Shown: positions 35,463 through 46,287, numbered from the stretch's first letter. The stretch: 64,000 nucleotides of DNA from Photorhabdus noenieputensis (GCF_018448935.1 NZ_RCWC01000018.1:1-64000); one strand, 5' to 3'. The notes: generated by a model from the sequence alone, not told the origin. Made by a program: numbers and translations.

Positions 35463-36923
35463 ATGACAACCTTTTATTCCGTCCTAAGTTGGCTTGCTAT
35501 TTTCTTTTATTGGCTGATTGTTGCCAGTATCACCTTACGCATTCTGATAAAACGCCGACCTGTCACTTCTGCTATGACCTGGCTGCTGATTATCTATATC
35601 CTTCCCTTAGTTGGAATCATCGCTTACCTGTCATTTGGTGAGCTGCATTTGGGAAAACGCAGAGTTGAACAAGCCAAAGCCATGTGGCCTTCAACAACTG
35701 TCTGGCTTGAAGAACTGCGTAAATCTCGGCATATATTCGCCACGGAAAATAGCGAAGTCGCGACACCTTTATTCCAGCTTTGCGAGCGACGGCAAGGGCT
35801 TGCAGGTGTTAAAGGTAACAAGATCCAACTACTGACAACCTATGACCATTCACTAAAAACCATTATCAAAGATATTGAGAATGCCAAACACAGTATTGAT
35901 ATGGTGTTTTACATCTGGCAAGCCGGTGGCTTGGTTGAACAAGTGACTGATGCTCTTATGGCCGCAGCACACCGGGGAGTCAGATGCCGTATTATGGTGG
36001 ATTCAGCAGGTAGCTGGTTATATTGCCGTAGCCAATACCCGGATATCATGCGCCAGGCGGGAATTGAATTTGTTGAGGCTTTGCAAGTCAATATATTCCG
36101 TCTATTTCTACGTCGCATGGATCTGCGCCAGCATCGTAAAATTATCTTGATAGATGATTATATTTCTTATGCCGGCAGTATGAATATGGTAGATCCACGC
36201 TTCTTTAAACAAGATGCTGGCGTTGGGCAATGGATCGACATCATGGTGCGAATGGAAGGGCCGGTTACCACGACTATGGGGGTTATTTACGCTTGTGACT
36301 GGGAAATGGAAACAGGTCAACGTATCTTTCCGCCATCACCCGATAACAATATCATGCCATTTGAACAGGCCAGTGGGCATACAACTCAGGTTATTGCATC
36401 TGGTCCCGGATTCCCAGAGGAATTGATTCAACAATCTTTAATGACGGCTATTTTCTCTGCCCGTAAGCAACTAATTTTAACCACTCCTTATTTTGTTCCC
36501 AGTGATGACCTGATAAACGCCATTTGCACCGCAGCTTTACGAGGGGTTGAAGTTATTATTATCGTTCCACGTAGAAATAATTTCTTCTTAGTTCGTTGGG
36601 CAAGCCGCGCATTTTTTGCTGAATTGTTAAATGCTGGTGTTAAGATTTATCAGTTTGAAGATGGCTTGCTACATACCAAAAGCGTTTTAGTTGATGGCCA
36701 ACTCAGCATGGTGGGTTCAGTTAATCTCGATATGCGTAGCCTGTGGCTAAATTTTGAAATTACCGTGGTTATTGATGATGAAAACTTTGGTAATGATCTA
36801 ACGCTAGTGCAATACGATTACATCGCTCATTCTACATTGCTGGAAACCAATGAGTGGGAACAACGCCCTTTGTGGCATCGGATTATTGAGCGCATTTGTT
36901 ACTTTTTTAGTCCGCTATTGTGA
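35463..36923 (+). CDS. clsA: Cardiolipin synthase A
   Basis: Joins two phosphatidylglycerol molecules to cardiolipin and glycerol at the inner membrane. 486 residues, the E. coli ClsA length. Two N-terminal membrane spans ('[19 protein letters not shown]'; [20 protein letters not shown]), then two phospholipase D catalytic motifs: HRKIILID from His224 and HTKSVLVD from His404. It ends in YFFSPLL as in E. coli. The ATG at 35463 is used because it matches the E. coli N-terminus MTT; a TTG three codons upstream is in frame. Confidence 0.96.
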   Translation: MTTFYSVLSWLAIFFYWLIVASITLRILIKRRPVTSAMTWLLIIYILPLVGIIAYLSFGELHLGKRRVEQAKAMWPSTTVWLEELRKSRHIFATENSEVATPLFQLCERRQGLAGVKGNKIQLLTTYDHSLKTIIKDIENAKHSIDMVFYIWQAGGLVEQVTDALMAAAHRGVRCRIMVDSAGSWLYCRSQYPDIMRQAGIEFVEALQVNIFRLFLRRMDLRQHRKIILIDDYISYAGSMNMVDPRFFKQDAGVGQWIDIMVRMEGPVTTTMGVIYACDWEMETGQRIFPPSPDNNIMPFEQASGHTTQVIASGPGFPEELIQQSLMTAIFSARKQLILTTPYFVPSDDLINAICTAALRGVEVIIIVPRRNNFFLVRWASRAFFAELLNAGVKIYQFEDGLLHTKSVLVDGQLSMVGSVNLDMRSLWLNFEITVVIDDENFGNDLTLVQYDYIAHSTLLETNEWEQRPLWHRIIERICYFFSPLL

Positions 36924-36927
36924 CCAA

Positions 36928-36954
36928 TACCCTCGTCTTGTAAAGACGGGGGTA
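36928..36954. terminator. Hairpin after clsA
   Basis: TACCCTCGTCTT (36928-36939) pairs with AAGACGGGGGTA (36943-36954), one G-T wobble, loop of 3. No T-run follows. Confidence 0.55.
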
Positions 36955-37034
36955 CCAATCAACGCTGCAACATGCTTTAATTCTTTATCATGACCCACGA
37001 ATAAATCAATATGGACAACAGATCCTCACAAACT

Positions 37035-37364
37035 ATGGATTTAGATCTCAATAACCGAATGACAGAAGATGAAACCCTTGAGAAAGCCTATGACATCTTT
37101 CTTGAACTGGCTTCATCCAACCTCGATCCCGCGGATATTCTGCTATTCAGCTTGCAATTCGAAATACGTGGCGGTGCAGAATTACTGCCCCCTTCTGATG
37201 AGTGGCTTGGACTCGTGGATTTTTATCCGAATCCTGATTTTTTTGCCGAAGTGATTATCGGGCTAGCAGAATCTGAAGACGCTGAGATCAACGATGTTTT
37301 TGCCCGTATCCTCATTTGCCGGGAAAAATCTCACCCGATTTACCATATTTTGTGGAAAGAGTGA
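37035..37364 (+). CDS. yciU: YciU, UPF0263 / HI1450-like acidic protein
   Basis: 109 residues from the ATG at 37035, which corresponds exactly to the start of E. coli YciU; another in-frame ATG lies at 37011, and neither has a clear ribosome site. Strongly acidic, with the family sequence '[19 protein letters not shown]' and [19 protein letters not shown]. The Haemophilus homologue HI1450 was proposed as a double-stranded-DNA mimic that binds HU. Between clsA and opp as in E. coli. Confidence 0.9.
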   Translation: MDLDLNNRMTEDETLEKAYDIFLELASSNLDPADILLFSLQFEIRGGAELLPPSDEWLGLVDFYPNPDFFAEVIIGLAESEDAEINDVFARILICREKSHPIYHILWKE

Positions 37365-37496
37365 GAGCTACCGGTTCTGATACAAATCTGAATCCTGAAC
37401 AAAACCCAAAAAGTAACTCTCACATTTAATGTCTTACAAAATTCCTCGATAACTACAGTCAGCCTTAACTACACAACCTTATATAGCCAACCTTAA

Positions 37497-38498
37497 CTAC
37501 AACGGATCAACCTTCAAACAAGACACGGCATGGCGGAAACTCCCTTCCATCAATGGCCGTGTTTTAGCACATTCAGGATCTGCCATTGGACAACGAGTAC
37601 GGAAAACACATCCTGATGGCGGATTGATAGGTGACGGCAATTCACCTTCCAACAATTCAATGTGTTTATTTCGTTCTTTATCTGGATCAGGCACCGGTAC
37701 TGCTGACATCAACGCTTTGGTATAAGGGTGCTGTGGATTATGGTAAACCTCATCATAAGTGCCCAATTCCACCGCATGCCCTAAATACATCACGAGTACA
37801 CGGTCAGATATGTGCTTAACCACCGCCAAATCATGGGCGATAAAAATCAGCGACAGCCCCATTTCCCGTTGTAATTCCTGCAATAGGTTCACTACCTGAG
37901 CCTGAATGGATACATCAAGTGCAGATACCGGCTCATCACAAATCACCAACTTAGGTTCAAGGATAAGTGCACGAGCAATCCCGATACGTTGACACTGACC
38001 ACCAGAGAATTCATGCGGGTAGCGATTAATCAGGTTCGGCAGTAATCCAACTTTCATCATCATCGCTTTTACCCGCTCTTTAATTTCCAGCTCTTTCATC
38101 TTTGGATGATAAGTGCGTAGTGGCTCAGCGATAATATCGCCAATCGTCATTCGCGGGTTTAAGGATGCTAATGGGTCTTGGAATATCATCTGGATATCAC
38201 TGCGAATCTCCCGCCACTGTTTATCATCCATATCCAGCAGGCTTTTTCCCAACCAAGTTACTGAACCACCAGAAGACTTGACCAATCCGATAATTGCACG
38301 AGCAAAAGTCGATTTGCCGCAACCGGATTCACCAACCACACCTAGAGTTTCCCCTTCGTATAACCTTAATGTAACGCCATCAACCGCTTTCAAGGATTTT
38401 GTTGGTTGCCAGAACCACTGTTTGCCATCTTTGATATCAAAGTAAACTTTTAGATCTGCTACTTCCAGCAGCACACGTCTTTCTTCAATCTGGCTCAT
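37497..38498 (-). CDS. oppF: Oligopeptide ABC transporter ATP-binding protein OppF
   Basis: Second ATPase of the oligopeptide importer. 333 residues with Walker A GESGCGKST, Q-loop, signature FSGGQCQRIG, Walker B 'LVICDEPVSALD' and the switch His in FIAHDLAV. The C-terminal cysteines (GCVFRTRCPMADPECAK) match the OppD/F/DppD-F family motif, reported to bind a 4Fe-4S cluster in some members. Starts inside the oppD stop (4-base overlap); last gene of the operon. Confidence 0.95.
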   Translation of the reverse strand: MSQIEERRVLLEVADLKVYFDIKDGKQWFWQPTKSLKAVDGVTLRLYEGETLGVVGESGCGKSTFARAIIGLVKSSGGSVTWLGKSLLDMDDKQWREIRSDIQMIFQDPLASLNPRMTIGDIIAEPLRTYHPKMKELEIKERVKAMMMKVGLLPNLINRYPHEFSGGQCQRIGIARALILEPKLVICDEPVSALDVSIQAQVVNLLQELQREMGLSLIFIAHDLAVVKHISDRVLVMYLGHAVELGTYDEVYHNPQHPYTKALMSAVPVPDPDKERNKHIELLEGELPSPINPPSGCVFRTRCPMADPECAKTRPLMEGSFRHAVSCLKVDPL

Positions 38499-39493
38499 GC
38501 CAATTCCTCCGGTGCCTTAAAGCAAGCTCGCAAACGCCCGTTGCCAAATGTCTCTAACCCCGGTTCACAATTTACACAACGGCCTACTGAAAACTGACAG
38601 CGTGGCTGAAACGGACACCCTTTCGGCAATCGTAATAAATTAGGCGGATTTCCGGGAATAGTCGTCAACGATGCTTCATCACCATCAAGACGAGGAACAG
38701 CACTAAGCAGACCTATAGAATAAGGATGGGTTGGTTGATAAAACACTTCACGAGCTGAGCCATATTCCATCGTTCTCCCTGCGTACATTACCAACACTTT
38801 GTCACAAATACCGGCAACTACTCCCAAATCGTGAGTAATCATAATAATCGCGGTATTAAATTCCCGTTTCAGCTCATTCAGTAGGGTCATAATCTGAGCC
38901 TGAACTGTGACATCAAGTGCGGTTGTCGGTTCGTCAGCAATCAATAATTTTGGACGACATAACAACGCCATCGCGATCATCACACGCTGACGCATTCCAC
39001 CAGAAAATTCATGCGGATACATTCGCATTCGCTTAAGCGCTTCTGGCATTTTGACGGCATCCAGCATCCGAATCGATTCAAGGTATGCCTCACTTTTACT
39101 CATATGCTTATGCAACATCAAAACTTCTGTAAGTTGATCGCCGATACGCATATAGGGATTGAGAGATGTCATTGGGTCCTGAAATATCATTGATATCTCT
39201 TCCGCTCTCATGCGGTTAAGCTGTTTTTCTTCCAGGTTAAGAATTTCCCTGCCATTAAAAATAGCGGAACCGCCAATTTTGCCGTTTCTGGCAAGTAGCC
39301 CCATCAAAGCGAAAGCAGTTTGTGATTTGCCAGAACCGGACTCCCCTACAATTCCTAATGTTTCCCCTGCGCGTAAATCAAAATTTAGCTTGTTCACCGC
39401 TGTAACATCGCCATCTGGGGTACTAAAAGTCACGTCCAATTCTTTAACAATTAACAACGGCTCAGAACTTTTCTGGTTTTTAACGCTGTCCAT
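38495..39493 (-). CDS. oppD: Oligopeptide ABC transporter ATP-binding protein OppD
   Basis: 332 residues. Walker A GESGSGKSQ, signature 'FSGGMRQRVMIAMAL', Walker B LLIADEPTTALD, His switch in MITHDLGV, and a C-terminal CPFQPRCQ cysteine cluster. Pairs with OppF to energise peptide uptake. AAGGAGG before the ATG; ten-base gap after oppC. Confidence 0.95.
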   Translation of the reverse strand: MDSVKNQKSSEPLLIVKELDVTFSTPDGDVTAVNKLNFDLRAGETLGIVGESGSGKSQTAFALMGLLARNGKIGGSAIFNGREILNLEEKQLNRMRAEEISMIFQDPMTSLNPYMRIGDQLTEVLMLHKHMSKSEAYLESIRMLDAVKMPEALKRMRMYPHEFSGGMRQRVMIAMALLCRPKLLIADEPTTALDVTVQAQIMTLLNELKREFNTAIIMITHDLGVVAGICDKVLVMYAGRTMEYGSAREVFYQPTHPYSIGLLSAVPRLDGDEASLTTIPGNPPNLLRLPKGCPFQPRCQFSVGRCVNCEPGLETFGNGRLRACFKAPEELA

Positions 39494-39502
39494 GTTACCT
39501 CC

Positions 39503-40411
39503 TTAACGATCTTTCGGATCGAGGGCATCACGCAAGCCATCGCCGATAAAGTTAAAACAAAACAGTGTCACCACCAGAAAACCGGCAGGAAACAACAGCA
39601 ACCACGGGGAAACCTCCATCGAATTCGCACCATCGCTTAATAATGCACCCCAACTACTTAACGGTTCTTGAGTTCCCAATCCCAGAAAGCTAAGAAACGA
39701 TTCAAACAGAATCATACTCGGCACTAATAAAGATGCATAAACCACCACCACTCCCAATACATTAGGGACAATATGACGCAGCACAATCTGACGGGTTGAT
39801 ACACCACACACCAGCGCCGCCTCAATAAATTCCTTACGTTTTAGGCTCAATGTCTGACCACGGACAATACGCGCCATATCCAACCATGACACCATACCGA
39901 TAGCGACAAAGATCAGAAAAATATTCTGTCCGAAGAAGGTCACTAGCAGGATCACAAAGAACATGAATGGAAATGAGTTCAAAATTTCCAGCATACGCAT
40001 CATGACTGAATCTATTTTTCCGCCCAAATAGCCAGATAATGATCCATATAAGGTTCCGACGACTACCGCCACCAAAGCGGCTGCAATCCCAACCATCAAC
40101 GAAATACGTCCTCCAATGGCAACACGCACCAGCAAATCACGTCCAGAAGAATCTGTACCAAAATAGTGACCTGACTCAGAATCAGGTGGCATCGACATCA
40201 TGGCCCAATCAGTATCGTCATATGTGAATTGAGCTAACATCGGCGCTAAGATCACAAACAAGGTAATCAAAGATAACAGGCACAAACTGGCAATCGCTGC
40301 CCGGTTGTGAATAAAACGGCGTCGTGCATCCTGCCACAAACTGCGCCCTTCAATTTCTAATTGCTCAGAAAAATTTTCCAGAGCTTCGCTGTTTTGTTTA
40401 TTAACTATCAT
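39503..40411 (-). CDS. oppC: Oligopeptide ABC transporter permease OppC
   Basis: 302 residues, six membrane spans, N-terminal cytoplasmic stretch with SLWQDARRRFIHNRAA. The EAA loop that contacts the ATPase reads EAALVCGVSTRQIVLRHIVPN. 'YFGTDSSGRDLLVRV' is typical of OppC/DppC. GGAG upstream; 14 bases after oppB. Confidence 0.95.
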   Translation of the reverse strand: MIVNKQNSEALENFSEQLEIEGRSLWQDARRRFIHNRAAIASLCLLSLITLFVILAPMLAQFTYDDTDWAMMSMPPDSESGHYFGTDSSGRDLLVRVAIGGRISLMVGIAAALVAVVVGTLYGSLSGYLGGKIDSVMMRMLEILNSFPFMFFVILLVTFFGQNIFLIFVAIGMVSWLDMARIVRGQTLSLKRKEFIEAALVCGVSTRQIVLRHIVPNVLGVVVVYASLLVPSMILFESFLSFLGLGTQEPLSSWGALLSDGANSMEVSPWLLLFPAGFLVVTLFCFNFIGDGLRDALDPKDR

Positions 40412-40425
40412 TGCGTGCTCCAGTC

Positions 40426-41346
40426 TTAATAACGAATCTTCGGATCGATAACAGCGTACAACACATCAACAATCGCATTGAAAAAAATAGTCAAACTACC
40501 AACTAAAATAGTCAGACTTAACACTAACGAATAATCACGGTTCAATGCGCCATTAACAAACAACTGCCCTATTCCCGGCAACCCGAAGATTGTTTCAATC
40601 ACCATCGAACCGGTAATAATGCCGACAAAAGCAGGCCCCATATAAGAGATAACCGGTAACAATGCGGGCTTTAAAGCATGGCGGAAAATAATGATGCGCA
40701 ATGGCAACCCTTTGGCTCGCGCAGTACGAATAAAGTTAGAGTGCAGCACTTCTATCATCGAACTACGGGTAATACGGGAGATACTGGCGATATAGGCCAA
40801 AGAGAGTGCTACCATCGGCAAAATCATATATTTGGGCGCACCGCCATTCCAGCCTCCTCCCGGCAACCATTTAAGATGAATAGCGAACCCCAGCACCAGT
40901 AACGGTGCCACGACAAAACCTGGGATAACAACCCCCGTCATGGCGAACCCCATCACCGTATAATCCCATTTTGTATTTTGGTTAAGTGCAGCAATAACCC
41001 CAGCGCTAATCCCCAAGACAACCGCCATGATAAATGCCGCAGCCCCTAATTTAGCCGATACTGGAAATGCCGTTGCTACGAGATCGTTAACTGAGTAGTC
41101 CTTATATTTGAAAGAAGGCCCAAAATCTCCTTTAGTGAGTTGAATTAAGTAATCAAAATATTGTTTATAAATTGGGTCATTCAAATGATATTTCGCTTCA
41201 ATGTTTGCCATCACTTCTGGCGGCAATTTCCGCTCACCGGTAAATGGGCTGCCTGGTGCCAACCGCATCATGAAAAACGAAATAGTGATAAGAATAAAAA
41301 GTGTCGGGATCGCCTCTAAACAACGGCGTAAAATAAACTTAAGCAT
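40426..41346 (-). CDS. oppB: Oligopeptide ABC transporter permease OppB
   Basis: 306 residues, begins MLKFILRRCLEAIPTLFIL, six spans, EAA loop RTARAKGLPLRIIIFRHALK and the family C-terminal YAVIDPKIRY. Forms the channel with OppC. It is separated from the upstream oppA by a strong hairpin, which would let the binding protein be made in excess over the membrane parts. Confidence 0.95.
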   Translation of the reverse strand: MLKFILRRCLEAIPTLFILITISFFMMRLAPGSPFTGERKLPPEVMANIEAKYHLNDPIYKQYFDYLIQLTKGDFGPSFKYKDYSVNDLVATAFPVSAKLGAAAFIMAVVLGISAGVIAALNQNTKWDYTVMGFAMTGVVIPGFVVAPLLVLGFAIHLKWLPGGGWNGGAPKYMILPMVALSLAYIASISRITRSSMIEVLHSNFIRTARAKGLPLRIIIFRHALKPALLPVISYMGPAFVGIITGSMVIETIFGLPGIGQLFVNGALNRDYSLVLSLTILVGSLTIFFNAIVDVLYAVIDPKIRY

Positions 41347-41399
41347 CGCCCGCTCCTATGTGTTGGCCCTTAACCCTGGCCTTAAAATAATTTGACACT

Positions 41400-41424
41400 A
41401 AAGCAGCCCTTTCCGGGCTGCTTT
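41400..41424 (-). terminator. Intra-operon hairpin between oppA and oppB
   Basis: Perfect 10-bp stem AAAGCAGCCC (41400-41409) and GGGCTGCTTT (41415-41424) just past the oppA stop. It probably acts as a partial terminator or 3' stabiliser that raises oppA mRNA relative to oppBCDF. Confidence 0.8.
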
Positions 41425-41431
41425 ACAACGA

Positions 41432-43072
41432 TTAGTGTTTGATAATATAAAAATCTTTGGTGTGTAAATTATCCAAAGGATCTTTCCCTGTATAGCCACC
41501 AACATAGGGCTTCACTAACCGGGTATTCACATAGTAATAAAGGGGGACAATAGCAGAATCTTTATCTAACTGCGCTTCTGCTTGCTGGTAAACAGCAGCA
41601 CGTTCATCATCTGTTGCTACTTTCAGAGATTCTTTCATCAGTTTATCAAACTCATCACTCTTATAATGAGCCGTGTTATTACTACTATAAGAAAGCATTG
41701 AATTCAGGAATGAAGAAGGTTCGTTGTAATCGGCACACCAGCCAGCACGGGCCACGTCATAATTCCCTTGATGTCGAGTATCAAGGAAAGTTTTCCACTC
41801 TTGGTTTTCTAAACGAACATCAGCACCTAAATTTTTCTTCCAAACAGAAGCGACCGCGATGGCAATTTTTTTATGCAGATCAGAGGTGTTATAAAGCAAG
41901 TTAAATTTCAATGGATTATCTTTATTATAACCTGCTTCAGCCAGTAATTTTTTGGCTTCTTGGTTGCGCTGTTCCTGACTCCAACCAGTAAACCACACCG
42001 GTTTCATCTCTTTCATACCATCAGTAACTGGCGGTGTATAACCGGAGGCAGGGATATCACCCTGTGCTTTTACTTTATTGGTCACTATGTCTCGGTCCAT
42101 AGACAATTTCAGTGCAGTACGAACGCGAGGATCATTAAATGGGGGCTTGTCGTTATTAATTTCGTAGTAGTAAGTACATAAAATTGGGCTAATATGCAAC
42201 TCATTCGGGATCTCCTTTTTCAGTTTCTGGAACAGTTCAATCGGCAAATTGATATAAGTCATATCAATTTCGCCACTGCGATAGCGGTTGACATCCGTGA
42301 CCTCTGACGAAATTGGCAGGAAAGTAACCTGATCAATAACGGTATTTTTATTATCCCAATATGTCGGGCTACGCTCCATCACAATACGTTCGTTAACTAC
42401 CCAATTTTTCAGTTTATAAGCCCCATTACCGACAAAGTTCTGTGGCTGAGTCCATTTTTCGCTATATTTTTCTACCGTAGCTTTATGCACCGGAGCCATT
42501 GAAGAGTGAGCCAAAAGTTTTGGCAGATAAGGAACCGCTTCGCTCAATGTAAGCTGCAATGTATAGTCATCCAGCGCCTTTACTCCCAGAGTATCTGGTT
42601 TCTTTTTACCACTGATGATGTCATCAATATTGGTGAAATGGGCATACTGGAGGTAACTTTCATAGGGAGAAGCAGTATTAGGATCGGCCAGACGTTGCCA
42701 ACTGTAAACAAAATCATGCGCCGTGACAGGATCACCATTAGACCACTTGGAATCTTTACGCATATGGAATGTCCAGACGGTGAAGTCTTTATTCTCCCAA
42801 CTGGCCGCCGAACCCGGTAAAATTTCGCCGTTCGGACCAACGATGACAACACCTTCAAACAGATCGCGTGCCAAATGTGATTCTGGTACTCCTTCAATCT
42901 TATGCGGGTCTAACGATTGCGGTTCAGAGCCGTTATTACGGACTAAAACCTGTTTATCAGCTAATTGAACACCATCAGGCACTTTTGCAGCAAAGACCTG
43001 ACTTGCCATTACCATACTCAGTGCAGCGCTGATGCTGACAGTAAGTAGTCTCTTTTTCGTTGTGTTTATCAT
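41432..43072 (-). CDS. oppA: Periplasmic oligopeptide-binding protein OppA (copy next to oppB)
   Basis: 546 residues, signal peptide with cleavage near 'ASQVFA|AKVP'. Family-5 solute-binding motifs: SLDPHKIEGVPESHLARDLFE, 'TVWTFHMRKDSKWSNGDPVTAHDFVYSWQRL' type signature around residues ~110-140, and ARAGWCADYNEPSSFLN near the C-terminus. It hands peptides of 2-5 residues to OppBC. GGAG precedes the ATG. A second oppA lies directly upstream. Confidence 0.95.
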   Translation of the reverse strand: MINTTKKRLLTVSISAALSMVMASQVFAAKVPDGVQLADKQVLVRNNGSEPQSLDPHKIEGVPESHLARDLFEGVVIVGPNGEILPGSAASWENKDFTVWTFHMRKDSKWSNGDPVTAHDFVYSWQRLADPNTASPYESYLQYAHFTNIDDIISGKKKPDTLGVKALDDYTLQLTLSEAVPYLPKLLAHSSMAPVHKATVEKYSEKWTQPQNFVGNGAYKLKNWVVNERIVMERSPTYWDNKNTVIDQVTFLPISSEVTDVNRYRSGEIDMTYINLPIELFQKLKKEIPNELHISPILCTYYYEINNDKPPFNDPRVRTALKLSMDRDIVTNKVKAQGDIPASGYTPPVTDGMKEMKPVWFTGWSQEQRNQEAKKLLAEAGYNKDNPLKFNLLYNTSDLHKKIAIAVASVWKKNLGADVRLENQEWKTFLDTRHQGNYDVARAGWCADYNEPSSFLNSMLSYSSNNTAHYKSDEFDKLMKESLKVATDDERAAVYQQAEAQLDKDSAIVPLYYYVNTRLVKPYVGGYTGKDPLDNLHTKDFYIIKH

Positions 43073-43203
43073 CTTTTTCTACTCCAATTTTATACCGTCA
43101 GATTTGTTATCAGCCGACGGCCCAGAAATAAGGGGTGGATTACTACCCGCATACAAAAGGAACGATTTTGTTTGCAGGATCTCAGTAACTCTTTTGAATA
43201 AAG

Positions 43204-44847
43204 CTACTGTTTAATTTTTTTCATATACAGTCGCTTAATATCCATATAATCCAATGGGTCTTTCCCTGAAAACCCTCCCACTGATGGGCTAACAAGCCGT
43301 ACACTCACCCGGTAATAAACGGGAATCAGCACCGAGTCTTTATCCAGTTGAGACTCAGCTTGTTGGTATAGTTTCTTACGCTCAATAGCGTCCTTAGCGA
43401 TTAATGCCTGCTCCAGATAGCTATCAAAATTTTTATTTTGATAGAAAGTTGTGTTATTACTGCTGTCTGACAGCAACATGTTTAAAAACGCTGTAGGTTC
43501 ATTGTAATCCGCGCACCAGGTTGCTCTGGTCACCTCGTAATTCCCCTGATGGCGGCTTTCAAGAGAAGTTTTCCATTCCTGATTCTGCAAAATCACATCC
43601 GCTCCCAGATTCTTTTTCCACATGGAAGCGGCGGCAATAGCCTGCTGTTTGTTTTGCTCAGAGGTGTTGTATAACAATGTGAACTTCAATGGATTCGTCT
43701 GATTAAAGCCGGCCTGAGCCAACAATTCTCTCGCTCGTTTATTACGCTGCTCCTGTGTCCAGTTAGCCCATTCTGGCTTAACAAAATCGCCGCCACCGAT
43801 AAATGTTGGCGTAAAACCATAAGCTGGTATTTGCCCCTGCCCCATAATTTTCCCCGCAATAATCTCCCTGTCGAGACTTAACTTGACGGCTTCACGGACT
43901 CTGACATCAGTAAACGGCGGTTTTTTATTGTTAATTTCGTAATAAAACGTACAAAGGTAAGGACTGACACGAACCTGATCGGGGAGTTCTTTTTTCATTT
44001 TCTGATACAGAGTCGGCGGAATGGCGCTGTGGGTGATATTTATCTCTCCACTACGATAGCGGTTAATATCACTGGTTTCAGATTGAAGGGGTAAGAGAGT
44101 CGCTTGACCAATAACTGTTTTTGCATTATTCCAATATCGAGGATTGCGTTCGAGCACTATCCGCTCATTGACCACCCACTCTTTCAACGAATACGCCCCA
44201 TTACCGACATAATTTTCTGGCAGCGTCCATTTATTACCTAATTTTTCAACCACATCCTTTTTCACCGGTTTCATTGCCGTATGGCTGAGCATACTGACGA
44301 AATAAGGCACGGGATGCGTTAAAGTAACTTGTAAACGATGATCATCCAGCGCTTTTACGCCTAACTGATCAGGAGATTTTTTACCCTTCAAAACATCACC
44401 AACATTTTCAACGTAAGCATGTTGAAGATAGCTGGCATAAGGTGAACCCACTTTGGGATCAGCTAATCGCTGCCAACTATAGACAAAATCGTGGGCAGTG
44501 ACCGGCGCTCCATCACTCCATTTAGCATTATCACGCAGATAAAACGTCCATACCTTGTAATCCTGATTTTCCCAACGGGTCGCAACACCTGGCACGATTT
44601 CTCCCTCAGGGCCGGTACTCACTAGCCCTTCCAAGAGATTAAGAATAATGTTGGTTTCTGGTACACCTTCAACTTTATGTGGATCAAGCGAAGCAACTTC
44701 CGTGCCATTATTAATAATAATTTGCTGTTTATCCGCAAGTTTCACACCATCTGGAAGTTCAACGGCAGACACGGCTGTAACAAGAAACGCTGATAATAAA
44801 AATATACAGGAAATAAACTTATATAATTTTAATTGTTTGATCTTCAT
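43204..44847 (-). CDS. oppA: Second periplasmic oligopeptide-binding protein, OppA paralogue
   Basis: 547 residues, signal peptide ending near 'TAVSA|VELP'. The full family-5 pattern is present (SLDPHKVEGVPETNIILNLLE, HDFVYSWQRLADPK, TRATWCADYNEPTAFLN). It is clearly a duplicate of the downstream oppA with many substitutions, so peptide preference may differ. First gene of the six-gene operon, GGAGG before the ATG; 131 bases separate the two oppA genes. The 554-base upstream region carries the operon promoter. Confidence 0.93.
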   Translation of the reverse strand: MKIKQLKLYKFISCIFLLSAFLVTAVSAVELPDGVKLADKQQIIINNGTEVASLDPHKVEGVPETNIILNLLEGLVSTGPEGEIVPGVATRWENQDYKVWTFYLRDNAKWSDGAPVTAHDFVYSWQRLADPKVGSPYASYLQHAYVENVGDVLKGKKSPDQLGVKALDDHRLQVTLTHPVPYFVSMLSHTAMKPVKKDVVEKLGNKWTLPENYVGNGAYSLKEWVVNERIVLERNPRYWNNAKTVIGQATLLPLQSETSDINRYRSGEINITHSAIPPTLYQKMKKELPDQVRVSPYLCTFYYEINNKKPPFTDVRVREAVKLSLDREIIAGKIMGQGQIPAYGFTPTFIGGGDFVKPEWANWTQEQRNKRARELLAQAGFNQTNPLKFTLLYNTSEQNKQQAIAAASMWKKNLGADVILQNQEWKTSLESRHQGNYEVTRATWCADYNEPTAFLNMLLSDSSNNTTFYQNKNFDSYLEQALIAKDAIERKKLYQQAESQLDKDSVLIPVYYRVSVRLVSPSVGGFSGKDPLDYMDIKRLYMKKIKQ

Positions 44848-45401
44848 TTTTTTCCTCCAGTTTGATGGGCTTGCTCATTCCACATATCCCATCAAAGCCG
44901 GGATCTTCACATTATTTAGCCCAAAGTAACGGATTAAATATTAAAGCAGACTTATCATATCAGTCGTTAAAATATCGCTCCCATATTGCAAAAATCATCC
45001 TTACAAACAACTTAGTGCGACCTATTACATTAATTGATAAAACACGCCAATAACCATTATAACTAATTGATATGCATGAAATTACCAACTTTAAACTTAA
45101 CTAAAATAGTAAACAAATCTAGACCAAAGATGAAAATAAACATAATTTTAACAAATTGCAATCAATGCAAATTAAAAACCTACATTCATCACAAAACAAT
45201 GGTGGAAGCAACCAGTTACACATAGAGCTAATAGAAAAGAATAATTTAGAAAAATATTGGGTTATTTGTATAAAATTCAGGGAGTACCGGCAAAAGAAGC
45301 AGGAAAAGCCTATGATATAAGCTTTATAATAAAAATGATAAGAATATTATAATTTGTAATTTCACCAGAAAGAAAACTAACATCTTTTATCGTCAATCGT
45401 A
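44848..45401. other. Upstream region of the opp operon
   Basis: 554 AT-rich bases between oppA (minus) and the ychE stop. It should hold the opp promoter and leader. I could not pick a convincing promoter or a gene; short frames here have no family resemblance. Confidence 0.4.
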
Positions 45402-46046
45402 TCAAAGCAATCCTGGGAATAGTGCTTTGATCCCTGTCACAATCAGTTCAATCCCCAAAGACATCAACAGTAGCCCCATAATTCGAGTGATAACGTTAAT
45501 GCCCGTTTGACCAAGGTATTTGACGACTAAAGGTGCAGATCGAAATAATAACCAGCAGCAAAAAGCGAACAATGCACTAGTAAGCGCCAATCCAATAAAA
45601 TTCTGCCATCCCTGATAACGAGAACTCCAAACAATACAAGAACTGATTGCACCGGGACCTGCCATTAACGGCAATGCCAGCGGCACAACCCCAACACTTT
45701 CTCTAATGGCGGTTTCTGATTTTTCCTGCTTATTCTGTTTGTCCTCTCCGAGCTTACCGTTAATCATCGACATCGCGATGGTCACCACCAAAATCCCACC
45801 AGCAATACGAAAAGAGTCAATGGAAATGCCAAACATACGCAGTATCGAATCCCCCAACAACAAAGCTGTCCATAAAATGATGGCAACAGAAATATTGGCA
45901 ATAAAATTGGTTCTATTACGAGCCGACTGCGCTTGATAATGCGTCATACTAATAAAAACCGGCAAAATACCCACAGGATTGACCAGTGCAAACAAGCCAA
46001 CAAAAAACTTAATGTAACCAGAAAAATCCAGCAGTAAGTCACCCAC
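45402..46046 (-). CDS. ychE: YchE, MarC/UPF0056-family inner-membrane protein
   Basis: 214 residues with six hydrophobic spans. 'FFVGLFALVNPVGILPVFI' near the start and 'PLALPLMAGPGAISSCIV' in the middle are MarC-family signatures. Function unknown. Starts at a GTG with AGAGG upstream. Sits between opp and adhE as in E. coli. Confidence 0.92.
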   Translation of the reverse strand: MGDLLLDFSGYIKFFVGLFALVNPVGILPVFISMTHYQAQSARNRTNFIANISVAIILWTALLLGDSILRMFGISIDSFRIAGGILVVTIAMSMINGKLGEDKQNKQEKSETAIRESVGVVPLALPLMAGPGAISSCIVWSSRYQGWQNFIGLALTSALFAFCCWLLFRSAPLVVKYLGQTGINVITRIMGLLLMSLGIELIVTGIKALFPGLL

Positions 46047-46287
46047 AAATAACCTCTACAGAGTTACGCTGTGTTATTAAAAATACTCTCATGACCGCTT
46101 ACCCAAGAATCATAGAAAACTTAATTTTTTCTTCACTTTATACTGGCGAAGCCCCATTTTCCATCGATCGTAACGCATTTTCCAATTTAAAATATCTTAT
46201 ATAACAAACTGTTAACCCAATATTTTCATTAGATTAAAAATTCAATCTTTTAACTCTATTTCCCCCCATAATAATTATCACTGACCT

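Noticed and set aside
44848-45401. Short plus-strand frames in the opp upstream region
   Set aside because: No start signals, no family resemblance, AT-rich non-coding appearance.
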